The notes under the pieces: model-generated
Databases searched by the model: none
Told to the model about the DNA's origin: nothing
The model's input: only the letters and a program-made list of their open reading frames with translations
NCBI GenBank assembly: GCA_002841885.1
Contig: PHBE01000014.1
Location: 1-64,000, forward strand
DNA length: 64,000 bases
From: Deltaproteobacteria bacterium HGW-Deltaproteobacteria-18
Lineage (GTDB): Bacteria > Desulfobacterota > Desulfovibrionia > Desulfovibrionales > Desulfomicrobiaceae
Reading direction: 5' to 3'
Shown: positions 45,199 to 55,542 of the stretch, piece by piece
Position numbering within the stretch: the stretch's first letter is position 1
Layout of the letters: every line of letters begins with the position of its first letter
Position numbers and translations under genes: made by a program

Positions 45199-46506
45199 CT
45201 ATGCGTTCGGAGCTGCTGCCGGGGGAACCGTGGTCACAGTGGCGTTTTCGTAAACAAGCTCCATGGCCTTGTCGGCCAGAACCCGATCCTTCAGCGGGAT
45301 CATCAGGTTGTGCTGCTCGTAGTAATCCTTGATGGAATGGAAGTCCTGACCGGTGGACGCGGCCATCTTCTGCAGGACCAGGTCCACTTCCTGAGGATCG
45401 ACCGTCAGGTTTTCGGCGCTGGCAATGGCCAGGAGCACCAGGGAGGACTTGACCACGTCCTCGGCCTGGGCGCGGTTCTCTTCGCGCAACTCGGCGGGAG
45501 TGCGGCCCAGGGAATCAAGGCTCTTGCCCTGACGCTCAAGCGTGCCCTGCAGCTCGACGATCTGCTTGTCGATCTGCTCTTCAACGATGCTCTGCGGCAG
45601 ATCGAAGCTGACTTCGGCCTTGATGCCGTCCAGCAGCTTCTTCTGGGCATCGCCCTTGACCAGCTGCTTGCGGGTCGAAACGTAAGACTTCTCGATGGCG
45701 TCTTTCAAGTCCTGCACGGAGGTGTACCCACCGGCAAGCTCGGCGAAATCATCGTTGACCTCGGGCAGGTCACGGACCTTGATGGCGTGCAGCGTGATCT
45801 GCATGGACACGGTCTGGCCGGCCAGCTTGTCGTTGATGAAATCCGCGGGGAAGGTCAGCTCGCTCTCCTTGGTGTCGCCGGGAGTCATGCCGATGACGAT
45901 GTCCTCGAACTCGGGCAGGGAATTGCCTTCGCCCAGGGGAAGTTCAAACTTGTTGGCGGCAATTCCTTCCATGGCGGCTCCATCCTGGAAGGCCTGGAAG
46001 TCGATGACCGCGATATCGCCGTTGGCGGCGGGACGCTCTTCCTTGATGATCACGGTCTTGGCCATGTTCTGACGGATGCGCTCGATGACGTCCTCAACCT
46101 GCTGCGGATCGACGACGATGTCTTCTTCCTCGACGGCAAGGCCCTTGTACTCGGGCAGGTCGAAGGACGGCGCGATTTCAAAGGAAAACGAATAGGAAAA
46201 ATTCTCTTCCCGCTCCATTTCCTTGGCATCGACGTCGATGCGGGAAAGAGGAGAGAGCTTGAGTTCGCCCAGAATCTCATTGATATGGTAGTTGATCAGG
46301 TCGGTCGTGGCCTCGCCGTAAATCTGCTTGCGGTACTTGGCCTCGACCACGGAGGACGGGACCTTGCCCTTGCGGAAACCCTTTATCTCCGCGCCCTTGC
46401 GATACAGGGCCACAGTTGCGGTCAGCGCTGCTTGCACTTCCTCGACGCTCACTTCCACCGCCACCTTGCGCTTGACCGGGGAAAGCTCTTCGACTTTGTA
46501 TTCCAT
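45199..46506 (-). CDS. tig: trigger factor
   Basis: The 435-aa ribosome-bound chaperone and peptidyl-prolyl isomerase. N-terminal ribosome-docking signature GFRKGKVP (43-50), FKBP-like domain (~160-245: GDIAVIDFQAFQDG ... ELTFPADF), then a C-terminal helical arm region. The start MEYKVEELS is the conserved N-terminus; an in-frame extension upstream has unrelated composition. AAGGAG precedes it. It precedes clpP-clpX-lon and follows the tRNA-Leu. Confidence 0.96.
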   Translation of the reverse strand: MEYKVEELSPVKRKVAVEVSVEEVQAALTATVALYRKGAEIKGFRKGKVPSSVVEAKYRKQIYGEATTDLINYHINEILGELKLSPLSRIDVDAKEMEREENFSYSFSFEIAPSFDLPEYKGLAVEEEDIVVDPQQVEDVIERIRQNMAKTVIIKEERPAANGDIAVIDFQAFQDGAAMEGIAANKFELPLGEGNSLPEFEDIVIGMTPGDTKESELTFPADFINDKLAGQTVSMQITLHAIKVRDLPEVNDDFAELAGGYTSVQDLKDAIEKSYVSTRKQLVKGDAQKKLLDGIKAEVSFDLPQSIVEEQIDKQIVELQGTLERQGKSLDSLGRTPAELREENRAQAEDVVKSSLVLLAIASAENLTVDPQEVDLVLQKMAASTGQDFHSIKDYYEQHNLMIPLKDRVLADKAMELVYENATVTTVPPAAAPNA

Positions 46507-46694
46507 GACTCCACTCCTTAGGTGATGGGCGCTCCCTCGGGGGCCCGGATAATCGATATTACGAGGGAGGCGGGCCGGGGCTCTTTCCCTCGGCGTACCC
46601 GTCCCCGTCATTTCCTCAGTATGTCTGAATCGTCACGTCCAGGCACGTCGCGGGCATAGGATTCCCTGATGGCCAGGACTCGTCTTTCTTGTTT

Positions 46695-46777
46695 TGGTGC
46701 GGGCGATAGGATTCGAACCTACAAGCTTTTGGCGTCAGCTCCTAAGGCTGATGCGTTTACCGTTCCGCCACGCCCGC
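46695..46777 (-). tRNA. tRNA-Leu (TAG anticodon)
   Basis: On the minus strand the acceptor arm GCGGGCG pairs with CGCCCGC, D-arm and T-arm (GTAGG TTCGAAT CCTAT) are intact, and the anticodon stem TCAGC/GCTGA frames the loop CTTAGGA, giving anticodon TAG for CUA leucine codons. A long variable arm fits leucine tRNA, and CCA is encoded. It lies between recD2 and tig. Confidence 0.93.
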
Positions 46778-46886
46778 AATCCACAAAAGAGACTCCATAG
46801 ACAAGCTTTCACAGGCCTGTCAACGCATCTCGCGCCCTCAAATCCGTGATTTCAGCCCCATTCGTCCGTTCTTTCAGCCCCTTGGA

Positions 46887-49061
46887 CTAGATTTGATGCT
46901 CTTTTGCAAGACGCGCGGCCAGCGACGTGTGGCGCTGTCGCCCGCGCTCGTTGCCCAGCCCCATGTGCATGGCGCGGCGCGAGCCCATGAGCACGGCCAG
47001 TTTCCTGGCGCGGGTCAATCCGGTGTAGATCAGATTGCGCTGCAGGAGCATGTAATGCTGCGAAACCACCGGCATGACCACGGCCGGGTATTCACTGCCC
47101 TGACTTTTGTGCACGCTGATGGCGTAGGCCAGACCAATCTCGTCGAGCTCGTCGAAACCATACTCCACTTCCCGGCCGTCAAATTCAGCGACCAGGGTCT
47201 CGTCCTCGGAATCGAAGGCGAGAATGCGCCCCAGGTCACCGTTGAAGACTTCCTTGTCGTAGTTGTTCCTGAGCTGCAGAATACGGTCCCCGACCCGGTA
47301 GCTTCGCTGGCCGCGGACCAACTCCCGCCCCTGTGCATTGAGTCGCTCCTGGAGCAGGCGGTTCAAGGCGATGGTGCCCACCTCGCCCTTGTGCATGGGG
47401 GTCAGCACCTGCACGTCGGTCATGGGGTCAAGGCCGTACGCTTCGGGGATGCGCTCGCAGACCATGCGCAGGACCAGGGCCTGCAGTTCGAGCAGGTTTT
47501 CCTTCTCGACCCAGAAAAAATCGGCCTTGGGAGGGACATGCGGACTGCCGAGAGGAAACTCGCCCTCGTTGATGCGGTGGGCGTTGACCACGATCATGCT
47601 CTCGCGCGCCTGTCGATAGATGTGGGTCAGGCGCACGGCAGGAATCACGCCGCTCTCGATCATGTCTCCGAGCACATTGCCCGCGCCCACCGACGGCAGC
47701 TGATTCTCATCGCCGACGAAAACCAGGCGGCAGGTCAGGGGCAGCGCCCGCAGGAGCGACAGGCACAGGCCGCAGTCGAGCATGGATACCTCGTCCACGA
47801 CCATGACATCGGCACTGAGCTTCTTCTCCTCGTTGAACTCGAAGCCCGTGGCAGGCTGGTAGCGCAGCAACCGGTGCAGGGTGGTGGCCGTGAACCCGGT
47901 GGCCTCGGCCAGCCTTTTGGCGGCCCGGCCCGTGGGCGCGGCCAGGGAAATTTTCAGCCCCAGGGCCTTCAAGGCTCGCACCACGACGCGCGTGATGGTC
48001 GTCTTGCCCGTGCCCGGACCTCCGGTGATGATGGAGACCTTGTGCCCGCAGGCCGACTCCACCGCGGCGCGCTGCTCTTCCGACAGGGTCAGGGACTGGC
48101 GCTGCTCTTCCCGCTCCACGGCTTTCGATATCTTTTCCGGGTCGATGCGGCTGACATGATCGAGCAGACCCTGCAGACGCGAAGCAATCTCGCGCTCGGT
48201 GCGGTAGAAGTACGTCAGAAAAACGGCCTCGGGCACGCCCTTCTCCGGCAGAGGCTCGATGACCAGGCGCTTGCGCTCGACCAGGGCATCGATCTGCTCC
48301 TCGATGAGCTCAAGGTCATGACAGTTCAGCAGTTTGGCCGCCTCCTCCACCAGGACCGGACGCGGCAGGAACATGTGCCCGGCCCCGTCAGCCACCTGGC
48401 GCAGGCAATACTCCACTCCGGCCTCCAGACGCTGGGGCGCATCCTCGGCAAATCCGAGTTTGAGCGCCACCTCATCGGCGGTACGAAAACCGATGCCATG
48501 GATATCATAGGCCAGGTCATAGGGGTTGGCGCGCAGGCGCTGCACGGCGTTCACCCCGTAATGACGGAAGATGCGGTGGGCAAAGGTCGTGGCCACGCCA
48601 TGCGTCTGCAGGAAAAGCATCAGCCCGCGCACCTCGCGCTTCTCCTGCCAGGAGGAAATGATGGTCCGAAGCTTGGCCGGACCGATGCCCTCCACTTCGA
48701 GGAGCTGTTCGGGATCCGAATCCATGATGTCGAGAATCTGGCTGCCGAAACGGCTGATCATGCGGTCGGCGGTCTTCTCGCCGATGCCCTTGATCGCCCC
48801 GGAGCCCAGAAAGCGGCGGATGCCGTTTATGGAAGCGGGCAGAAGATGTTCGCAGGAGTCGGCCTTGAACTGCCGCCCGAACTTGGGATGCTCGACCCAC
48901 TCGCCCGACATGCGCAGGGACTCGCCCGGAGCCACGTCGCCCAGAAGCCCGACCACGTTGATCTGTCCGGGCTCGGAAGGCGAGTCCACGCGTGCGATGA
49001 CGTAACCGTTTTCGGGATTGTGGTAGACGACGGAGACGACTTCGCCCTGGATGCTGCTCAT
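46887..49061 (-). CDS. recD2: SF1B DNA helicase RecD2
   Basis: The 724-aa helicase has an N-terminal OB-like segment, a helix-hairpin-helix region (~95-185: GIKGIGEKTADRMI, VEGIGPAKLRTII), then RecA-like domains with Walker A GGPGTGKTT (~343-351), VVDEVSMLD (motif II) and a final LTRARKLAVLMGS. RecD2 unwinds DNA 5' to 3' and works outside RecBCD. It follows recR by a few bases and precedes tRNA-Leu. Confidence 0.93.
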   Translation of the reverse strand: MSSIQGEVVSVVYHNPENGYVIARVDSPSEPGQINVVGLLGDVAPGESLRMSGEWVEHPKFGRQFKADSCEHLLPASINGIRRFLGSGAIKGIGEKTADRMISRFGSQILDIMDSDPEQLLEVEGIGPAKLRTIISSWQEKREVRGLMLFLQTHGVATTFAHRIFRHYGVNAVQRLRANPYDLAYDIHGIGFRTADEVALKLGFAEDAPQRLEAGVEYCLRQVADGAGHMFLPRPVLVEEAAKLLNCHDLELIEEQIDALVERKRLVIEPLPEKGVPEAVFLTYFYRTEREIASRLQGLLDHVSRIDPEKISKAVEREEQRQSLTLSEEQRAAVESACGHKVSIITGGPGTGKTTITRVVVRALKALGLKISLAAPTGRAAKRLAEATGFTATTLHRLLRYQPATGFEFNEEKKLSADVMVVDEVSMLDCGLCLSLLRALPLTCRLVFVGDENQLPSVGAGNVLGDMIESGVIPAVRLTHIYRQARESMIVVNAHRINEGEFPLGSPHVPPKADFFWVEKENLLELQALVLRMVCERIPEAYGLDPMTDVQVLTPMHKGEVGTIALNRLLQERLNAQGRELVRGQRSYRVGDRILQLRNNYDKEVFNGDLGRILAFDSEDETLVAEFDGREVEYGFDELDEIGLAYAISVHKSQGSEYPAVVMPVVSQHYMLLQRNLIYTGLTRARKLAVLMGSRRAMHMGLGNERGRQRHTSLAARLAKEHQI

Positions 49062-49065
49062 GGGG

Positions 49066-49671
49066 CTACAGGGACTGCCTGTGCTTGAGGGATTGCTTCA
49101 GGGTTTCGCGGTCCACGTATTTGATCTCCGACCCCAGCGGAATGCCCTGGGCCAGACGGGTCACGGACACGCCCGGAAAGCTGCGCGTCAGCAGGTTGTG
49201 AACATAGGAGCCCGTGGCTTCGGCCTCCATGGTCGAGCCCAGAGCCAGGATGACCTCGCGCACCTGACCTTCCCGCAGAATGGATTCAAGCCTGTCCAAC
49301 TCGAGATTTCCGGCATCGACCCCGTCCAGGGGGGACAAAAGGCCGCCCAGGATCAGGTAGCGGCCCTTGAAGATGCCGGATTCCTCCATGACCATGAGGC
49401 TGTCCCATTCCGAGACCAGACAGAGCTGCTCTGGCGTCCTTGAGGGATCGGTGCAGAGATGGCAGGGATCGCTGTCGGCCAGACCGCAGCAGCGCGAGCA
49501 GATGTGCAGCGCGCTGCGCAGCCCCTCGATGTCGCGACCGAAGGAGCGCACGGACTCTTCTGGCCATTTGAGCAGGGTCAGGGCCATGCGCAGGGCGCTT
49601 TTGGGCCCCACCCCGGGCAGGGCCGAAAACTGATCCACGATCTTTTGCAAGGGAGAAGGAAGACGCTGCAC
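49066..49671 (-). CDS. recR: recombination mediator RecR
   Basis: The 201-aa protein acts with RecO/RecF to load RecA. Helix-hairpin-helix (LPGVGPKSALRMAL, 18-31), C4 zinc finger (C58, C61, C70, C73), Toprim domain (VLGGLLSPLDGVDAGNLEL). A GTG start follows GGGAG and lies 9 bp after the ybaB stop. It is part of the dnaX-ybaB-recR operon. Confidence 0.96.
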   Translation of the reverse strand: MQRLPSPLQKIVDQFSALPGVGPKSALRMALTLLKWPEESVRSFGRDIEGLRSALHICSRCCGLADSDPCHLCTDPSRTPEQLCLVSEWDSLMVMEESGIFKGRYLILGGLLSPLDGVDAGNLELDRLESILREGQVREVILALGSTMEAEATGSYVHNLLTRSFPGVSVTRLAQGIPLGSEIKYVDRETLKQSLKHRQSL

Positions 49672-49680
49672 CCGGGCTCC

Positions 49681-49977
49681 CTAGAAAAGACCGGGAATCT
49701 TCATCCCGCCGGTGATCTGGGCCATCTCGCCCTGCATCAGGTCCTTGCCCTTCTTCAGGACTTCGTTGACCGCCGAGAGAACCATGTCCTGGAGCATGTC
49801 CACGTCCTCGAGCACGGCCGGGTCGATGACCACGGACAGTATCTCTCCGGCACAGGTCGCCTTGACCGTGACCATGCCGCCGCCCACGCTGGTCTCCACT
49901 TCCTTCTTGCCTATCTCTTCCTGAGTGCGCAGCATCTTCTTCTGCATCATCTGCGCCTGTCTGATAAGTTCGTTCAT
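49681..49977 (-). CDS. ybaB: YbaB/EbfC family nucleoid-associated protein
   Basis: The 98-aa dimeric DNA-binding protein carries MNELIRQAQMMQKKMLRTQE, GGGMVTVKATCAGEILSVVID and MQGEMAQITGGMKIPGLF, a textbook match. Its ATG overlaps the dnaX stop by four bases, so it is coupled to DnaX. The dnaX-ybaB-recR order is widely conserved. Confidence 0.96.
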   Translation of the reverse strand: MNELIRQAQMMQKKMLRTQEEIGKKEVETSVGGGMVTVKATCAGEILSVVIDPAVLEDVDMLQDMVLSAVNEVLKKGKDLMQGEMAQITGGMKIPGLF

Positions 49978-51845
49978 ATCTCGCTCTCCTTGGAATTTCC
50001 GTTTGATAGGGGCCGGACCTCGACGATCCGGGCCTGAAATTTTTCCTGAGCCTCCTGCACCACGGGATCTACCAGGGCCATCTCGCGCAGTTCGGTGCGG
50101 GTCTTGCGCACCGATTCCGCCGGTGCATCAACCCTCGGCGTCACGCCGGGACCGAAGTAGGCACGGGCCGCTTCCGTCAGCAAGGGCATGCTGGCCTTGA
50201 GGCGGTCGCACAGAAAAATATGCCGGCTGGTCATGACCAGTTCAGCACCCCGAAGCTCTCCTTGCGCCTTGTCCAGACCAGGCAAAGGCTTCGCCCCTTC
50301 CGCGCGCTTGGCGCAAAAAGCCACGAATCCGGCCCAATTCTTGGGACCGGCAGGCACGGCCTGGGCAGCGGATACAGGAGGAGCCGCGCTTGGCCCATCG
50401 GCCCGGCTGCTGAAATCCGCCTGCGCTTCCCGCAACGACATGCCCGGCCCTGAAGCCTGGGCAGCAGATCGGGGCAGCGCCCTGGACGATTCGGCAGGCG
50501 CGGCCTGTGCGGCAGGCGCGGCCTGTGCGGCAGGCGCGGCCTGTGCGGCAGGCGCGGCCTGTGCGGCAGGCGCGGCCTGTGCGGGCTGCGGGGAAGATGC
50601 TGGAGCCGGCCGGGCCGTGGCGTTACCCGGGGCACGGGACGCGGCTGGCGAGGCGGGCGGGGTCATGGGTCGGGACGGGGCGGGACGCGCGGGGGCTCCT
50701 CCTCGGCCGGGATCGCCGCCGGGGCGGGCTTCCGAGGCCCCCATGGCCAAAAGATCGGGCAGACACGCCAGATTGAGAAGCAGCAGCTCCAGGGCCAGGG
50801 CAGGCTCCATGCTGGTCAGCACCTTGCGCTGGCTGTCCATGGTCATCTGCCAGGCCGCGTGCAAATGCCCCAGAGAAAAACCGGGCGCGACACTGGCCCA
50901 GATGTCCACTTCCTCGGCCGGGAGGTCGATGATGCTCCGCGCCGCATCACCCATCTGGTGCAGCAGGAAAAGATTGCGCCAGCAACCGGCCAGTTCGCGC
51001 AGGAAGAAACCCAGGTCCACGCCCTGATCCAGAATCTGGGTCAAGAGGGCGTGCAGGCCCTGCAGGTCCCGGGCTTGCACGCATTCGATCAGGCGCACGA
51101 AGACCTCGCTCCCGGCCAGTCCCAGCACCTCGCGCACGTCGGCCAGGGTCAGGGAATCGGAACCCAGAGCCATGACCTGGCCCAGAAGCGACATGCCGTC
51201 ACGGACCGATCCGGCCCCGCGCCGGGCTATGAGGGTCACGGCGGAAGGCTCGGCCGGCATGGATTCACGCGTGAGCACACCGTCAAGATGCCGCACCAGG
51301 TCAGCCTGGGGCAGACGCTTGAAGACGAAATGCTGGCAGCGGCTGATGATGGTCTGGGGAAATTTTTCCGGTTCCGTGGTGGCCATGATAAAGGTCACGT
51401 GGCCGGGCGGCTCCTCTAGGGTTTTCAGGAGCGCATTGAAGGCCTGCTTGGAGAGCATGTGCGCTTCGTCGATGATGATGACCTTGTAGCGGCACTCGAG
51501 CGGCGCATATCCCACATCTTCCTTGAGGCGACGGACATTGTCGACGCCGGTATTGGACGCGCCGTCGATTTCGACCACGTCCACGGCCGAGCCAAGGGTG
51601 ATCTGGCGGCAGATCGGACACTGGTTGCAGGGCTCCAGGGCGGGTCCGTTCTGGCAGTTCAGGGCCTTGGCGAAGATGCGGGCCAGGGTGGTCTTGCCCA
51701 CCCCGCGGGTCCCGCTGAACAGATAGGCCGGTGCAACCCGCCCTGTGGACGCAGCCCGGGAGAGGATGCGCTTGACAGCGTCCTGGCCGGCCACTTCTGC
51801 AAAACTCTGAGGGCGGTAACGGGCGGTAAGGCTTTCCTGACTCAT
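49974..51845 (-). CDS. dnaX: DNA polymerase III subunits gamma/tau
   Basis: The 623-aa clamp-loader ATPase has Walker A GTRGVGKTT (45-53), a zinc module (C64, C73, C76, C79), Walker B (VIIIDEAHML) and the SRC sensor ISRCQHF. Residues ~400-480 are an Ala/Pro/Gln-rich linker containing five exact copies of the six-residue unit AQAAPA. The C-terminal region (tau part) continues to 623. No strong slippery heptamer stood out to me, so a separate gamma is undecided. Confidence 0.95.
   Translation of the reverse strand: MSQESLTARYRPQSFAEVAGQDAVKRILSRAASTGRVAPAYLFSGTRGVGKTTLARIFAKALNCQNGPALEPCNQCPICRQITLGSAVDVVEIDGASNTGVDNVRRLKEDVGYAPLECRYKVIIIDEAHMLSKQAFNALLKTLEEPPGHVTFIMATTEPEKFPQTIISRCQHFVFKRLPQADLVRHLDGVLTRESMPAEPSAVTLIARRGAGSVRDGMSLLGQVMALGSDSLTLADVREVLGLAGSEVFVRLIECVQARDLQGLHALLTQILDQGVDLGFFLRELAGCWRNLFLLHQMGDAARSIIDLPAEEVDIWASVAPGFSLGHLHAAWQMTMDSQRKVLTSMEPALALELLLLNLACLPDLLAMGASEARPGGDPGRGGAPARPAPSRPMTPPASPAASRAPGNATARPAPASSPQPAQAAPAAQAAPAAQAAPAAQAAPAAQAAPAESSRALPRSAAQASGPGMSLREAQADFSSRADGPSAAPPVSAAQAVPAGPKNWAGFVAFCAKRAEGAKPLPGLDKAQGELRGAELVMTSRHIFLCDRLKASMPLLTEAARAYFGPGVTPRVDAPAESVRKTRTELREMALVDPVVQEAQEKFQARIVEVRPLSNGNSKESEI
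50493..50582 (-). repeat. five tandem 18-bp repeats inside dnaX
   Basis: Five identical copies of GGCAGGCGCGGCCTGTGC (50493-50510, 50511-50528, 50529-50546, 50547-50564, 50565-50582) encode repeated AQAAPA. Perfect identity including third positions points to recent expansion. Confidence 0.95.
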
Positions 51846-51878
51846 GGTGCGTGGAGGGGGGGCAAAAGTTCATGGAAC

Positions 51879-51906
51879 GCCGGGTTCCGCCTGAGCGGGA
51901 CCCGGC
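51879..51906 (-). terminator. hairpin between ilvE and dnaX
   Basis: GCCGGGTTCCGC and GCGGGACCCGGC pair over 12 bp (one G-T pair) with loop CTGA. It lies 22 bp after the ilvE stop and just before the dnaX start. A short ACTTTTG follows on the minus strand. Confidence 0.65.
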
Positions 51907-51928
51907 ATGCGCGCAATGATCGAAAAAG

Positions 51929-52852
51929 CTAGATCGTGTAACGGGCCAGCCACTTTCCGTACTTGGGATTGTCGCCGCGCAGCAGCTTGAAATAGGCGTC
52001 CTGCAAGGCTGCCGTGACCGGACCGCGACTGCCCTCGCCGATGGTCCGGCGGTCGATTTCGCGGATGGGCGTGACCTCGGCCGCCGTGCCGGTGAAGAAG
52101 GCTTCATCGGCGCAGTACAGTTCATCACGCGTGAAGCGGTCCTCGATGACGGTGTAACCGAGGTCTTCAGCCAGGATCATGAGCGTCTCGCGGGTGATGC
52201 CGGCCAGGATGGAGCCCAGCGGCGGAGTCTTGATCACCCCGTTTCGGACCATGAAAATGTTCTCGCCCGTGGCCTCGGACACATAGCCTTCGGCGTCGAG
52301 CATCAGGGCCTCGTGGTAGCCGTCGGCCAGAGCCTCGCGCTTGGCCAGCACGGAGTTGACGTAGTTGCCGCAGGTCTTGGCCTTGGTCATCATGACATTT
52401 ACGTGATGCCGGGTGAAGGTCGAGGTCTTGATGCGGATGCCCTTTTCCAGGGCTTCGGCTCCAAGGTAGGCGCCCCAGGGCCAGGTCGCGATGATGGTCT
52501 GGATCGGGTTGTCGCCGGGAAAGACGCCCATGGCGCCAGCGCCGATGAAGCACAGGGGCCGGATATAGCCCTCGGGCTGGCGGTTGGCCTTGAGGGTCTC
52601 GATGATGGCATCGAAAATCTGCTGCTCGGTGAAGGGGATGACCATTTCATTGATTTTGGCCGACAAAAAGAGCCTCTCGACGTGCTCCTGCAGACGAAAT
52701 ACGGCCGAGCTCCCGTCGGAGCAGACGTAGCAGCGGATGCCCTCGAACACGCCCACTCCGTAGTGCAGGGTATGCGTAAGGACGTGAACCTGAGCTTCGT
52801 CCCAGGGAACGAGTTTGCCGTCGAACCAAATCTTGTCAGCTTTCTGAACCAT
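51929..52852 (-). CDS. ilvE: branched-chain amino acid aminotransferase
   Basis: The 307-aa class IV PLP aminotransferase makes or degrades valine, leucine and isoleucine. PLP lysine K159 in [15 protein letters not shown], plus [21 protein letters not shown] and [12 protein letters not shown] motifs. The start [13 protein letters not shown] is the normal family N-terminus. It is separated from dnaX by a hairpin and from der by ~100 bp. Confidence 0.95.
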   Translation of the reverse strand: MVQKADKIWFDGKLVPWDEAQVHVLTHTLHYGVGVFEGIRCYVCSDGSSAVFRLQEHVERLFLSAKINEMVIPFTEQQIFDAIIETLKANRQPEGYIRPLCFIGAGAMGVFPGDNPIQTIIATWPWGAYLGAEALEKGIRIKTSTFTRHHVNVMMTKAKTCGNYVNSVLAKREALADGYHEALMLDAEGYVSEATGENIFMVRNGVIKTPPLGSILAGITRETLMILAEDLGYTVIEDRFTRDELYCADEAFFTGTAAEVTPIREIDRRTIGEGSRGPVTAALQDAYFKLLRGDNPKYGKWLARYTI

Positions 52853-52956
52853 ACATCCTCCTTCATATGGGCGTCTTTTTTGGAGCTCCGGACGCACGGC
52901 CCGGAGCGTGGAGGGACACTAGGGCATGGCCAAAGCCCGGTCAAGGGAGCCCTGTC

Positions 52957-54300
52957 CTACTTGCCTTTTTCGTTGTCGTGGCTGGAGCGGAAAACCATGC
53001 GGATGGGCGTCTTGTCCATGCGGAAAACCTTGCGCAGCTGATTTTCCAGATAGCGCACGTAGCTGCCGTGAAAGAGCTTCGCGTCGTTGACGAAAAACAC
53101 GAAGGTCGGCGGCCGGGAGTCGGCCTGCGTCATGTAGTAGATCTTGCCCCGGCGGCCGCCCATGACCGGGGGCTGATGCCGCTCGGTGACCATCTTGACC
53201 AGACGGTTGAGCTCGCCCGTGGTCACGCGCTGGCCGCACTGCTCCCAGAGCTTCTCGACCAGGGGCAAAAGCCCGCCGAGCCCCGCCATGGATACGGACG
53301 AGGAATACAGCACAGGCACATGGGCGCAGAAAGCGAACTCATCCACCAGATCCTTCTTGGTCTTCGCCAGCTGGTCCTTGGTCAAGAGGTCGATCTTGTT
53401 GACGACGATGACAAAGGGGATCTTTTCCGTGTCCAGAAAGGACAACAGGCGCTTGTCCTGACCGACCACGCCGTCCATGATGTCGAGCACGAGAACCACC
53501 ACGTCAGCCTGCTTGGCGGCCTGCATGGAGTGCACTACACTGAAATATTCCAGGGAATCCGTGACCTTGGACTTGCGACGCACCCCGGCGGTGTCGACAA
53601 TCGTGTAGGTCTTGCCGCCGCGCTGAACGGTCACGTCCACGCAGTCGCGGGTGGTGCCGGCCTCGGCGCTGACCATGACACGCTTCTTGCCGAGAAGCGC
53701 GTTGACGGTCGAGGACTTGCCTGCGTTGGGGCGTCCGAGCAGGGCAATCTTGAGTCCGCCCTGGGCCGGTCCGGCCTCGATCTCCTGCGCCTCCGGCCGG
53801 GGCAGAATTTCCTCGATCATCTCGCGCAGGTCGCCCATGCCGAAACCATGGGACGCGGACACGCAGTCCAGAGGAAAGCCCAGGCCATAGAAGTCGGCCG
53901 CCATGGTCTCCTCCTGTTCGGGGCCATCGACCTTGTTGACGATGACGCGCACTTCCTTGCCGCTCTGGCGCAGATACTGCCCGACCTGTTCGTCCTGGGG
54001 ATGCAGCCCGGTGCGGCCGTCGACAATGAACAGTATGAGATCCGCCCCGGCCATGGCCTCCCTGGCCTGCTCAAAGATGCTGATCTCGATCTCGTCGCTG
54101 GAATCGGGGACCAGCCCGCCGGTGTCGACCAGCATGTACGAACGTGTTTCCCCGCGCACCTCGCTGAAGATGCTGTCCCGGGTCACGCCGGCCATGTCGT
54201 GGGTGATGGAGACCCGCCTCTTGATGAGGCGGTTGAAAAGAGTGGATTTGCCCACGTTGGGACGCCCGATGAGGGCCACCATGGGAAGAAACTGGTTCAT
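52957..54300 (-). CDS. der: ribosome biogenesis GTPase Der (EngA)
   Basis: The 447-aa protein has two GTPase domains (GRPNVGKST at 12-20 and GRPNAGKSS at ~188-196, each with a DxxG and NKxD set: DTGGL/NKVDG, DTAGV/NKIDL) and a C-terminal KH-like domain. It assembles the 50S subunit. Its ATG overlaps the mtnA stop by four bases. Confidence 0.97.
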   Translation of the reverse strand: MNQFLPMVALIGRPNVGKSTLFNRLIKRRVSITHDMAGVTRDSIFSEVRGETRSYMLVDTGGLVPDSSDEIEISIFEQAREAMAGADLILFIVDGRTGLHPQDEQVGQYLRQSGKEVRVIVNKVDGPEQEETMAADFYGLGFPLDCVSASHGFGMGDLREMIEEILPRPEAQEIEAGPAQGGLKIALLGRPNAGKSSTVNALLGKKRVMVSAEAGTTRDCVDVTVQRGGKTYTIVDTAGVRRKSKVTDSLEYFSVVHSMQAAKQADVVVLVLDIMDGVVGQDKRLLSFLDTEKIPFVIVVNKIDLLTKDQLAKTKKDLVDEFAFCAHVPVLYSSSVSMAGLGGLLPLVEKLWEQCGQRVTTGELNRLVKMVTERHQPPVMGGRRGKIYYMTQADSRPPTFVFFVNDAKLFHGSYVRYLENQLRKVFRMDKTPIRMVFRSSHDNEKGK

Positions 54301-55343
54301 GGTCTGGATTCCTGGCCGATGATCTCGGCGATGCTCGATGTGTAGGGCGGGGAAAGAACCCCGCGTTCAGTGATGATGCCCGTGATCAGGGAATGATCCG
54401 TGACATCGAATGCAAAATTGAAAACCGGGACTCCGTCAGGCGTGATCTGCGTATTTCCCACATGGGTCACTTCCAGCGGCGTACGATCCTCGATGGGGAT
54501 GAGGCTGCCGTCCGGCGTGGCCAGGTCGAAGGTGGAACTGGGCGCGGCCACGTAGAAAGGGATGCCGTAATGACGGGCCAGGATGGCCACGCCGGAGGTC
54601 CCGATCTTGTTGGCCACGTCGCCGTTGGCCACGATGCGGTCCGCCCCGACCACGACCTTGTCCACCAGGCCGCGCTTCATGAGCAGCGAGCAGGCGTTGT
54701 CGCAGGCCACGGTGACAGGGATACCATCCTTGTGCAGCTCGTAGGCGGTCAGCCGGGCGCCCTGCAGAAAGGGCCTGGTCTCGTTGGCGATGACCGAAAT
54801 CTTCCTGCCCATGTCCACCGCGCCACGGATCACGCCAAGGGCGGTGCCGTAACCCGCGGTGGCCAGCGCGCCTGCGTTGCAATGGGTCATGACCGTGTCG
54901 CCATCGGCAAGCAAGGCTCCGCCAAAACGGCCCATGGCCTTGTTCATGGCGATGTCCTCGGCATGAATCTTCATGGCCAGAGCCGACCAGACCTCGCCAA
55001 GCGCGCGCGGGTCATGGATGTTGAATCCGGCCTCGCGCATCAGTCCCACGGCCCAGGCCAGATTGACCGCCGTAGGCCGGGCCTGGGCAAGCATGGAGAG
55101 CAGCCGCTCAAGCTCGCTGCGCCAATACGCCCCGGCCGCCATGGCCTGCCTGAGTGCAATGCGACACCCGTAGGCGGCGCTGACGCCGATGGCAGGCGCC
55201 CCGCGCACGACCATGGTCTGCAGGGCGTAGACGACGTCCTCGACGGTGCGACAGGCAAAGGTTTCCTCGGTCAGCGGCAGCTTGCGCTGGTCAAGAAGGA
55301 GCAGGGCGCAGGCCTCGGCGTCAAAGCGGATGTGATCTTCCAT
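54297..55343 (-). CDS. mtnA: S-methyl-5-thioribose-1-phosphate isomerase
   Basis: The 348-aa enzyme of methionine salvage converts methylthioribose 1-phosphate to the ribulose form. Features: [13 protein letters not shown], catalytic Cys in [13 protein letters not shown], catalytic Asp in [17 protein letters not shown]. No other salvage gene is nearby, so it may work in a branched or partial pathway. It is cotranscribed with der. Confidence 0.94.
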   Translation of the reverse strand: MEDHIRFDAEACALLLLDQRKLPLTEETFACRTVEDVVYALQTMVVRGAPAIGVSAAYGCRIALRQAMAAGAYWRSELERLLSMLAQARPTAVNLAWAVGLMREAGFNIHDPRALGEVWSALAMKIHAEDIAMNKAMGRFGGALLADGDTVMTHCNAGALATAGYGTALGVIRGAVDMGRKISVIANETRPFLQGARLTAYELHKDGIPVTVACDNACSLLMKRGLVDKVVVGADRIVANGDVANKIGTSGVAILARHYGIPFYVAAPSSTFDLATPDGSLIPIEDRTPLEVTHVGNTQITPDGVPVFNFAFDVTDHSLITGIITERGVLSPPYTSSIAEIIGQESRP

Positions 55344-55542
55344 GGAGTTCCTCTGAAAAAATGGGGCGTTGGGGATAAATGGGTCGCATGGGACGAAAGG
55401 GACCTATGAAAATTTCTTCAACCTGTGTTTCTTATAGGTCCTATAGATCCTGGAAATCCCATTCTTCCCATTCCTCTTTCCCAAAAAAAACCGGACTACC
55501 AAGCAGCCCGGTTTTCACAGACAGGCTTGGTGCCCTGTCCTT
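55344..55542. other. intergenic mtnA - parvulin with a terminator
   Basis: It includes a hairpin (55487-55515, AAAACCGG/CCGGTTTT) followed by a T-run on the minus strand, the likely terminator of the parvulin gene. An inverted GGACCTAT/ATAGGTCC pair with a long loop lies further along (55410-55446). Confidence 0.5.
55487..55515 (-). terminator. terminator of the parvulin gene
   Basis: AAAACCGG and CCGGTTTT arms on the minus strand are followed by at least four more T. It lies 28 bp past the parvulin stop. Confidence 0.75.

Noticed and set aside
46893-49088. Long plus-strand open frame opposite recD2
   Set aside because: No motif, no ribosome site; recD2 on the minus strand has clear helicase motifs.
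50493-50582. Possible CRISPR array
   Set aside because: Repeats are directly adjacent, in frame, coding and without spacers; this is a coding tandem repeat.
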